Assembly: GCA_947305775.1 (NCBI GenBank)
Contig: CAMZEN010000009.1
Coordinates: 1-64,000, forward strand
Direction: 5' to 3'
Origin: an uncultured Verrucomicrobiota bacterium
GTDB lineage: Bacteria; Verrucomicrobiota; Kiritimatiellia; RFP12; UBA1067
DNA length: 64,000 bases
Below the pieces are notes generated by a model. It saw nothing but the letters and a program-made list of their open reading frames with translations. It was not told the DNA's origin and made no database searches. This document shows positions 57,328-64,000 of this stretch, piece by piece (the stretch's first letter is position 1; each line of letters starts with the position of its first letter). A program made the position numbers and the translations under genes.

Positions 57328-58298
57328 GCCTTGAACTCCTTGGGGTTCCTGTCGTACTGCTCTTCCGTCTGAAAGCCCTTGTTGTGACATGCCTTGCATC
57401 CGTCGCCTTGGCACATCCGGCACACGCAGAACGGCACCGCCGACTTCACGAAGTTGTATGCGTTGTCCAATTGCAGTATCGCATCCTGCCGAACCGCCGC
57501 AAATGCCGCGTTTCCGCTCGCCACGCCGTCCTTCAAGGCGACACGCGCCTTGCTTATGTGCGCCAATATCTCCGCAAGCGGGTTGCCGTCGAATGCCGGC
57601 TGCAACTCTACGGGTATCTCCGTTCCGAAGCGATCAAGCGGCACGACGTGCGCCGGTCTTTCCGGGCGTGTCGGCGGCGCAACGGGCGCGGAAGGGCGCA
57701 CCGGGGCTTTGGGCGCGACGGGCCGCACGGGGTACATCCTGCCGTTCGCGCCAACCAACTGCGTAGGGCGCACGGGCATCTTCACTTGTGCCGTTGGCGC
57801 GGTTGAGTTAGCCTTGGGCAAGTGTAAGTTTTTGACAGTAGGACGCACGGGAGCAGGGGGCATTTCCGCCAATTTCACCTGTAAGAATTTGACACCTGTT
57901 TGACGGGTGACACCGCACTTTTCCGCGAGGTTTCCGCCCGTTGGCGTTCCGCCGAAGATGGCCTCCCGCCGCTCCCACACCATTTCGAGGAAGTGCCGGA
58001 CATCAGCCCTCGTCGGCCTCTTGCCTTGTTTGTTGTTGGCGGTGCCCCCGAACACGACCGCATCATCCTCCGTGCCTTTGCGCACGTCTGCTGCAATTGT
58101 GGTCTTGCCGATCTGCTTTGCGGCCATGACGCGGTGGAAGCCGTCGGCAAGCCAATAGCGGTTGCCGTCGGTGAATACGGTCACGTCCGGGAACTGCGAG
58201 CCGTCGGCCATGGCGTCCGCATAGGTGTCTATCGTTTCCGCGTCCGTGCCCGCCCGCGTCTGCAAGCTCAAATCCAACTCGTCTATCTTTATCTTCAT
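57324..58298 (-). CDS. ParB-like nuclease-domain protein with PVRP-rich linker
   Basis: 'IDTYADAMADGSQFPDVTVFTDGNRYWLADGFHRVMAAKQIGKTTIAADVR'. Confidence 0.78.
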   Translation of the reverse strand: MKIKIDELDLSLQTRAGTDAETIDTYADAMADGSQFPDVTVFTDGNRYWLADGFHRVMAAKQIGKTTIAADVRKGTEDDAVVFGGTANNKQGKRPTRADVRHFLEMVWERREAIFGGTPTGGNLAEKCGVTRQTGVKFLQVKLAEMPPAPVRPTVKNLHLPKANSTAPTAQVKMPVRPTQLVGANGRMYPVRPVAPKAPVRPSAPVAPPTRPERPAHVVPLDRFGTEIPVELQPAFDGNPLAEILAHISKARVALKDGVASGNAAFAAVRQDAILQLDNAYNFVKSAVPFCVCRMCQGDGCKACHNKGFQTEEQYDRNPKEFKA

Positions 58299-58371
58299 CG
58301 TCTTGCCTTTCAAGATGCCGCCGCCATCCTACCCGCCCACCCGCCTTTAAGGGTGGCGACGGCGTGATCGT

Positions 58372-59259
58372 TTAGAAGGGCATGTCCGCCGACTCTACGG
58401 CGTTGAAGAGACGCTGGACGTCATCCGGCCCGAATTGGTCGGGGTCTTTGCCTTGCGCCGCGCCGTCGTATATCTCGAACCATGTGCCGTCGTGCTTCTC
58501 GCTCGAATACGGCTCGTTGAGCTTCGAACAGAAGTAGGCAAATGCGCCGTCCGCCGTCTGCGGGAAGTCGGCCCACGGGGTCTTGTTGGCGGGAGCCGCC
58601 GCAACTGGCCTCACAGGGGCCGCAGGGCGCGTCGGAGCCGCCGGAGGTGTCGCCGCACGCGCCGGAGCAGGAACGCCGCCAACGGGCTTTGGCGTGGCCG
58701 TGGGAGCGGTCTGCACGGCAACCTTCTTCGGGGTCGCCGCAAAGAGGGCCTTTGCCTTTGCGCCCCACTTCGCCGTCAGCGCCGCCGCGTCCGCGTTTCC
58801 GCCATCCGGCACGAATGCCGTGCGGCCTCCCGTCTTCGGGCGGTTGGGATCGTGCACCCACAATTGCTGCGCACCCGTCTTGTCGCGCTGGAAGTTCAAC
58901 TCCACCTCTCCGACCGCCGCAAGGTTGCCGAAGGGCGTTCCGTTCGCGTCGGGCCGCTGGAACCAATAGAAGTCCTCGAACGTCGTCGGGTTCCACCCCT
59001 TCGCCCACTCCTTCAGCCCGTTTATGGTAGCCTCGTTGAAGCCGCCATCCTTGGACGTGAGCCAATGGCGCTTCTTCACCTCCCAATCGTAGCCGTTGTC
59101 CTTCTTGTACCATCCGCCGCTCTGCGGGTCCTTCACCGCGAAGTTGACGTCGAGTATCAGCCGTCTGTCCTTCTCGTACACGCTCGCCGTGGTGGGCTTG
59201 CCTGTATATGTTCCGTCGGCTATTCCGTAGTCGAACGGCTTGCTTGCATCGTATGCCAT
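58372..59259 (-). CDS. Phage ssDNA-metabolism hypothetical protein (DUF669-like)
   Basis: Position next to the Sak4-like ATPase; Pro/Ala-rich linker. Confidence 0.45.
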   Translation of the reverse strand: MAYDASKPFDYGIADGTYTGKPTTASVYEKDRRLILDVNFAVKDPQSGGWYKKDNGYDWEVKKRHWLTSKDGGFNEATINGLKEWAKGWNPTTFEDFYWFQRPDANGTPFGNLAAVGEVELNFQRDKTGAQQLWVHDPNRPKTGGRTAFVPDGGNADAAALTAKWGAKAKALFAATPKKVAVQTAPTATPKPVGGVPAPARAATPPAAPTRPAAPVRPVAAAPANKTPWADFPQTADGAFAYFCSKLNEPYSSEKHDGTWFEIYDGAAQGKDPDQFGPDDVQRLFNAVESADMPF

Positions 59260-59278
59260 TTGGTTTTCTCCTTGTGTG

Positions 59279-60151
59279 TTAGTGGATTATCTGCCCCCAA
59301 TCGAATACGCCGTCAACCGGCACTTCGATTGCCATGCCCTGAGCGGTGCGCGACTTCGCCATCATGGACGCAATGCCGCCCGTGTAGAGGGTTCGCGTCA
59401 TGCCGCCCTTGGCCTTTCCCTTCTCCACCGTGATGTCGGCGGCGAGGAAGAGAAGGTGATCGACGGTCTGCTGGTACTTGTCGCGGCCGGGAGCCTTGCC
59501 TTTCTCGCCCTGCACCAAGTGGGGCTGGTGTTGGATGAAGTCGCCGCCGTCCGGGTTCGCCATGCGAAGCACGTTGTCGTGGCATATCGCGCACACGTTC
59601 GCGCCGCTATCCAAGATGTTGTCTATCAGCGGATATATCGGCACGAACTTGTCGTAGACGATCTGCGCACCCTTGCCGTAGGTCCATTGCTCAAGCGACT
59701 GCTTGATGGTGGCCGAATCGCCCGGTATGCTCTCCATGCAATTGCTCGCCGCATACTCCTGCGCACGGGTGAAGGAATCTATGACCACGTTGTCATAGCC
59801 CATTGCCGCATCCGATTTGAGGAACGCGGTAAGGTCGTTCCAAGCCGCCGCCGGAGCCTTGGGGTCGAAGCGTATGAACTTCGGCGTGATGTTCGCCGTA
59901 AGCCCCAGCGCATCGAGGTTGCCTTTGATGATCTTCAAGCTGCCCTCCAAGTCTATGAAGAGCGTCTTGCCCGGAAGCATCGCGGCAAGCGTCGTCTTGC
60001 CCGCGCCGCCCACGCCGTAAAGCCCTATGAAGTGTCCACGGGGTTTCATGGCATCCCAACTGTCAACCGTCTGCTTTGCGGACGTTTCGATTCTTTCGGT
60101 AGTTTGTGCGCCGACGGGAAACGCCGCGCTTGGTCTTTTTGGTATTGGCAT
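59279..60151 (-). CDS. Sak4-like/RecA-like phage ATPase
   Basis: 'GLYGVGGAGKTTLAAMLPGKTLFIDLEGSL', 'YDNVVIDSFTRAQEYA'. Confidence 0.8.
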   Translation of the reverse strand: MPIPKRPSAAFPVGAQTTERIETSAKQTVDSWDAMKPRGHFIGLYGVGGAGKTTLAAMLPGKTLFIDLEGSLKIIKGNLDALGLTANITPKFIRFDPKAPAAAWNDLTAFLKSDAAMGYDNVVIDSFTRAQEYAASNCMESIPGDSATIKQSLEQWTYGKGAQIVYDKFVPIYPLIDNILDSGANVCAICHDNVLRMANPDGGDFIQHQPHLVQGEKGKAPGRDKYQQTVDHLLFLAADITVEKGKAKGGMTRTLYTGGIASMMAKSRTAQGMAIEVPVDGVFDWGQIIH

Positions 60152-60167
60152 TGTTTATCCTTTCGTT

Positions 60168-61223
60168 TTACTGCGCATCCGCGGACTGCGGTTGCGAAAG
60201 CTCCTGGTGCAAGGCGATTATGAATCCCTCCGGCGGGTTCTCCGCGCTTACATGAATGCGGTTGAGGCAGAATCCGGCGAATTGGCAATTGCGGCAGTTG
60301 TCCGGATTGCAACTTCGCGGATAGGCGTATTCCGGCAACTCCGCCTTTCTTGCCTCCGCCGCGAAGTGCAACAACATCCGGCACACGCCGAGCCGTTCGC
60401 GTTGGAACTCCGCGAGCATGTCTAACGTGATCGCAACCTCGCGTCTTGCAAAGTAGCGGTCTGCCTCCGCAGTCATGCTCTCGTATATGCGTTGGCCGTA
60501 TTCGTCCGGCGTTTCGGGATGCCCCGCAAGCCTTTCGCCCTTGGCCGTGTCCGCCGTCTTCTTGGGCGTGCCGTCACGCTTGATGCACCGTTGGCCGTTC
60601 GCATCCAGCACAATCGGCATTCCGTTTCCGTCCAACTCCTGCACGTTCGCCCTCGGTTGGAGCGCGGGTTTGCGGATCACGTCGTAGACGCATACAGGCA
60701 ACTCGCCCGTCGAGCGGTAGATCCATCCGGCGTAGGCCAGAAGCTGATGGTTGAGCTTGAGCCGTTGCCAATAGTCGCTCGTCTCTGACAGGTCGTCGCT
60801 TGTGGTCTTGCGCTCCCAATTCACCTTGCGCCCATCCTTCAGGACTGCGAGGCCGTCAACCTTGCCGCGTTGCTCGAACGTGCGCGAGCCGTCGATGTTG
60901 TCCGAAAACTCCACCTCTGGATTCATGGCCGCATAGTCGCGGTCTTCAATCTCGCCGTATGTCTTGTCATACGCGGCGACGATGCCGAAAACCCTTGCGG
61001 CCATCCACTCGTCTAGCTGCGTTCCCGTGATCGCGGCGCGATACTGCTTTGAGAAGTCGCCGCCCTTGGCCCTCTCTTCTCCGGCGTTGTGCACGGCCGA
61101 ACCGATGCGCAGGGCTTCGGAAGGGGTCGCCACCTTCAAGCCAAGGATATTGTCGTAGTAGTAGCGGCGCGGACACCGAAGGGCACACGCCATGCTGCTT
61201 GCGGTGAGTGTGAGCTTGCTCAT
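60168..61223 (-). CDS. PD-(D/E)XK (RecB/Cas4-like) exonuclease
   Basis: 'TASSMACALRCPRRYYYDNILGL', 'KVNWERKTTSDDL', C-terminal Cys cluster 'CNPDNCRNCQFAGFC'. Confidence 0.8.
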   Translation of the reverse strand: MSKLTLTASSMACALRCPRRYYYDNILGLKVATPSEALRIGSAVHNAGEERAKGGDFSKQYRAAITGTQLDEWMAARVFGIVAAYDKTYGEIEDRDYAAMNPEVEFSDNIDGSRTFEQRGKVDGLAVLKDGRKVNWERKTTSDDLSETSDYWQRLKLNHQLLAYAGWIYRSTGELPVCVYDVIRKPALQPRANVQELDGNGMPIVLDANGQRCIKRDGTPKKTADTAKGERLAGHPETPDEYGQRIYESMTAEADRYFARREVAITLDMLAEFQRERLGVCRMLLHFAAEARKAELPEYAYPRSCNPDNCRNCQFAGFCLNRIHVSAENPPEGFIIALHQELSQPQSADAQ

Positions 61224-61417
61224 TTCGCACCGCCTTCCTTTATTGCGCTTGCCGCTTGTGCGAACGACTCCATGAAGTGATGGAAACATCCATCGACCGT
61301 TATCGCAACCGTCGCCACCGCTTGCGCGGGGGCGTCCGATTCTTCGACTGCGGCAACGCAGAAGTTTATGAATGCGCGTTCCAATTCATCAGCCGCCTTT
61401 TTCAATTTTTCACTCAT
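61220..61417 (-). CDS. Phage hypothetical protein
   Basis: Overlaps downstream exonuclease start. Confidence 0.5.
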   Translation of the reverse strand: MSEKLKKAADELERAFINFCVAAVEESDAPAQAVATVAITVDGCFHHFMESFAQAASAIKEGGAK

Positions 61418-61677
61418 TGCTTTTCCTTTCGTTTTTGTCTCGCCGGTCTCTCCCGGCTGTCACCACAAGTCCCAGTGTCTGCCCGCGCAACTTGTCCTAA
61501 GTTTTCCCACATTGACGCAGGCACGCGCTGTTGGTCAGGCGCGGTGTGGATTGGAGTATTCGAGGCCGCCACACGCAGTCCACGGCTTCACACGCTACGC
61601 CCGTGCACAGGCTTCGCGCTCCCCGTTTCGGGATCAATGGCTCCCGCCGCCAGTTTCGCCATCGTAGAAATCATCGC

Positions 61678-61896
61678 TCATTCCCAATGGTAGCCGCTTC
61701 CGGCGCAACACAGCCAACACAACGCTGCGAAGAATGCAAGCGTTGCGATAAGGCCGATGATGTCGCCAATCGTGCGCCAACGCCTGCGCCACACGCGGCG
61801 GCGCAACTCCCGATCATATGCCTTGGATTCGCGCTCGACGGCTTGGCGCCGATCCGCGTCTGCGATTTCGCGCTCAATGATGTCGTTGATGTTCAT
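61678..61896 (-). CDS. Small single-TM phage protein
   Basis: 'IGDIIGLIATLAFFAALCWLCC'. Confidence 0.5.
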   Translation of the reverse strand: MNINDIIEREIADADRRQAVERESKAYDRELRRRVWRRRWRTIGDIIGLIATLAFFAALCWLCCAGSGYHWE

Positions 61897-62108
61897 TTGT
61901 CCTCCTTGGTTACTCTGCCCTTGATTACTGCCTCCACGTCCTCGCGGAGCCAAAAACGCCTGTCGCCGATAGTCATCGGCTTTGCCTTCGTGAAGTCGAT
62001 CTCGCCGGGCTTGAACCCCTTGCGTATCTTTCGCTGGAAGGCGCACAGCGAGAGGTGCGCAAGCTTCGCCACTTCCGCATCGGTCATTATGTCGCTTTCG
62101 CGTATCAT
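61893..62108 (-). CDS. Excisionase/MerR-like HTH protein
   Basis: 'MTDAEVAKLAHLSLCAFQRKIRKGFKPGEIDFTKAKPMTIGDRRFWLREDVEAVI'. Confidence 0.6.
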   Translation of the reverse strand: MIRESDIMTDAEVAKLAHLSLCAFQRKIRKGFKPGEIDFTKAKPMTIGDRRFWLREDVEAVIKGRVTKEDK

Positions 62109-62452
62109 GCCTCTCCTTTCAAGATTTCCCCGGCTTTGCCTACGCCGGCCGGGGGCGGCGGTTCCAATCTTTCGGGCGGCAACGCGGCATTTGCGTCGGA
62201 CAACGCAAGCGCGGCCTCCACGGTAAAGTATCTGACGGCTTCGGCGTGGCATTTCTCGCCCATCAATTCGGTGCGGATCATCGCCTTCGTCACGAATTTG
62301 TCAGCACGGCGCAACTCCTCGCGCACCCTAGTGGCCATGTTTCTTTCCTCCGCCTCTATGCGGTCGGCAAGGCCATTCAATAGCTCGTAAGTATTGGAGA
62401 TCGTTTCGCCGGGCCTTACGAGGTTGCGAATCTCTCGCGCAAGCTCGCTCAT
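62105..62452 (-). CDS. Phage hypothetical protein
   Basis: Overlapping start/stop arrangement. Confidence 0.45.
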   Translation of the reverse strand: MSELAREIRNLVRPGETISNTYELLNGLADRIEAEERNMATRVREELRRADKFVTKAMIRTELMGEKCHAEAVRYFTVEAALALSDANAALPPERLEPPPPAGVGKAGEILKGEA

Positions 62453-63039
62453 TAGGCCACCTCCACGATCTTGCCGCCGCGCATTCCGTACCATGTATCA
62501 GCCTTGTACTCCTTGCCGTCAATGCGCACCATTTTAGCTCCGCGAAGTCGCCAATTGAAGTTGTCATCTTGTTGCCAATCTGCGAGAACGATATGCGAGC
62601 AAACTATGCCTTGGGCTTTGCCGAAAGGCCCCCATGCGATGGCTACGGCTGTAGGGTTCCCTGCCGAGGCCGCGCCGCTATATCCCGTTGCCGAGGCCGC
62701 GCCATAATTCTCGTCGGCTTTGGCTTCGGGCTTGATTTTAGACATGGTATATTCAATGGCAGCTTTCACCAATCCGGCGATTGACAACCTTGCGCCGATC
62801 TTTATCTTCGTGGCAGCAACCTTTGTGTCATCATCAGAACGGTCGATGTCACCATCCAATTCGACTTCGTGAAACACAGAACCGCAAGGCTTATAATAGC
62901 CTAGACAATCTAGCGGATATTCACATGCGTGAAATCCCGTGTCACAGCACCTTGCCTTGTCGGTTTTGTATTCCTTGCCTTCCTCATATTGGAAGCCGCG
63001 ACAAGTCATGTCTCGGTTGAATCCCTTGTATGCTTTCAC
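62452..63039 (-). CDS. DUF7666-like phage protein
   Basis: 'KAYKGFNRDMTCRGFQYEEGKEYKTDKARCCDTGFHACEYPLDCLGYY'; GTG start overlapping the previous stop. Confidence 0.65.
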   Translation of the reverse strand: MKAYKGFNRDMTCRGFQYEEGKEYKTDKARCCDTGFHACEYPLDCLGYYKPCGSVFHEVELDGDIDRSDDDTKVAATKIKIGARLSIAGLVKAAIEYTMSKIKPEAKADENYGAASATGYSGAASAGNPTAVAIAWGPFGKAQGIVCSHIVLADWQQDDNFNWRLRGAKMVRIDGKEYKADTWYGMRGGKIVEVA

Positions 63040-63182
63040 TTCCCGGCCTCCTTCTTTATGGCCATGCGAACGACTTGCGCCGCCGCCGTGCTTGGTTTGG
63101 GTTCGCAGCGCATTTCGCATAGCTTCTGCGCTTCCTTCTTCGATAGGTCAAACGTGCATCGCACCTTTGCTTCCTTGCTCAT
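63036..63182 (-). CDS. Small RHH-like phage protein (48 aa)
   Basis: MSKEAKVRCTFDLSKKEAQKLCEMRCEPKPSTAAAQVVRMAIKKEAGK; not in ORF track. Confidence 0.5.
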   Translation of the reverse strand: MSKEAKVRCTFDLSKKEAQKLCEMRCEPKPSTAAAQVVRMAIKKEAGK

Positions 63183-63198
63183 CTTTGTTAGTCCTTTC

Positions 63199-63426
63199 TC
63201 AATTGTTGCTCCAAACTATCTCGCGCAACTTGTCGAGGTTGCGGTCGATGACCTCCGTGGCCGATTGCATGGCGGCGACATACTTGCGACGCAAGCGGCA
63301 CATTGAGCCTATCGCGTGAGCCGCTTTCTCCAATGCCCGATAGTCCGCCATTGTCAATATGCGGTGCGTTTCCGGCGTGTTCTTGTCGGCGGGTTTCGCC
63401 GCGCTCTTATTCACTTGCTTTTTCAT
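63199..63426 (-). CDS. Phage hypothetical protein
   Basis: 75-aa ORF with AAAGGA RBS. Confidence 0.5.
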   Translation of the reverse strand: MKKQVNKSAAKPADKNTPETHRILTMADYRALEKAAHAIGSMCRLRRKYVAAMQSATEVIDRNLDKLREIVWSNN

Positions 63427-63451
63427 GGGGTGTTTTTAGTCCTTTCCTTGC

Positions 63452-63467
63452 GCGGTATACCGCGCCA
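63452..63467. promoter_or_regulatory. Palindromic operator GCGCGGTATACCGCGC (site 1)
   Basis: Perfect palindrome; recurs at 63509 and 63978. Confidence 0.65.
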
Positions 63468-63488
63468 TGTCAAAAAAATAGTTTGGTG

Positions 63489-63653
63489 TCACCCCATGAT
63501 GTTTCGTTCGCGGTATACCGCGCCACGGCCCGAAAAAATGCGAGCGGTGCGCCGCGCAACTTCGGAAGGGGTTTCACCCGTGCGCCGGGCGATCCTACGC
63601 GCCGCCGCTTGTGCCGTCTTCGGGAGGTTCTCGTAATCCGTTCTCTTGCTCAT
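63489..63653 (-). CDS. Small phage protein (54 aa, basic)
   Basis: MSKRTDYENLPKTAQAAARRIARRTGETPSEVARRTARIFSGRGAVYRERNIMG; overlaps neighbour start. Confidence 0.45.
   Translation of the reverse strand: MSKRTDYENLPKTAQAAARRIARRTGETPSEVARRTARIFSGRGAVYRERNIMG
63509..63522. promoter_or_regulatory. Palindromic operator CGCGGTATACCGCG (site 2)
   Basis: Perfect palindrome inside small ORF. Confidence 0.55.
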
Positions 63654-63910
63654 CTTGCCTGCCTTTCCTTTTTGGCCGCACGGACTTGCGCCGCACGGAG
63701 TGTGATTTCGTCCTTGTATTGCGGAAGCACCTTGCCGCCGCGAACAACGCCAGCCTTTTCAGCCATGATCATAAGCCCATCCAGCAGGGTATCGGTTATG
63801 TTCGATCCCGTTATTTCAGCTACAAGCCCCGCAAGTGCCTTTATCTCCGGCGTTGCATGAACGCCAAGCAACACATTGTCCGGGTTGTGCTTCCCGCTGG
63901 TTTTGCTCAT
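63650..63910 (-). CDS. Phage hypothetical (possible small regulator)
   Basis: First gene of the minus-strand early operon downstream of the operator-promoter. Confidence 0.5.
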   Translation of the reverse strand: MSKTSGKHNPDNVLLGVHATPEIKALAGLVAEITGSNITDTLLDGLMIMAEKAGVVRGGKVLPQYKDEITLRAAQVRAAKKERQAR

Positions 63911-63965
63911 AAGCTTTGTCCTTTCGTTTGCCCTAGCCACGTGCCCTATTGTGGCTTACGGGGGT

Positions 63966-63994
63966 ATTATAGCATACCGCGGTATACCGCGCAA
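63966..63994 (-). promoter_or_regulatory. Early promoter with operator in the spacer (site 3)
   Basis: Minus strand TTGCGC-17 bp-TATAAT; spacer contains most of CGCGGTATACCGCG (63978-63991). Confidence 0.7.
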
Positions 63995-64000
63995 TAGGGA

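Overview
Bacterial chromosome segment, probably from a Verrucomicrobiota/Kiritimatiellota-like organism. That lineage guess rests on a PEP-CTERM protein, a giant exported InlB-repeat protein and an Mla operon; no 16S is present. A large tailed-phage prophage is inserted at a tRNA-Pro gene (anticodon CGG, 21834-21910). Host part (1-21.9 kb): accessory genes (YhcG/DUF1016-like, macrodomain, PD-(D/E)XK-like), an MlaE/F/D operon with a lipoprotein, RhuM-like and RelE-like genes preceded by a duplicated 149-bp leader, a 2931-aa secreted repeat protein, and a TPR membrane protein. Prophage (about 21.9 kb to beyond the right window edge): integrase, lysis-like genes, a reverse transcriptase, tail, capsid, portal, terminase, then replication/recombination genes and an early regulatory region. 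The main discovery is a diversity-generating retroelement (DGR). A reverse transcriptase (25115-26296, -) lies next to a template repeat (26488-26619) and a matching 132-bp variable repeat (26756-26887) at the 3' end of a putative tail receptor-binding gene. By manual alignment TR and VR differ at 16 positions, and 15 of these are adenines in the sense-strand TR. A perfect 11-bp-stem/4-nt-loop hairpin lies 17 bp past the VR, as expected for a DGR target site. Other notable items are two paralogous micropeptide genes (YGxGGTGG motif) beside the terminase, repeated perfect palindromic operators at the right end, operator-like inverted repeats in the mid-phage plus-strand block, and three paralogous tail-tube-like genes.
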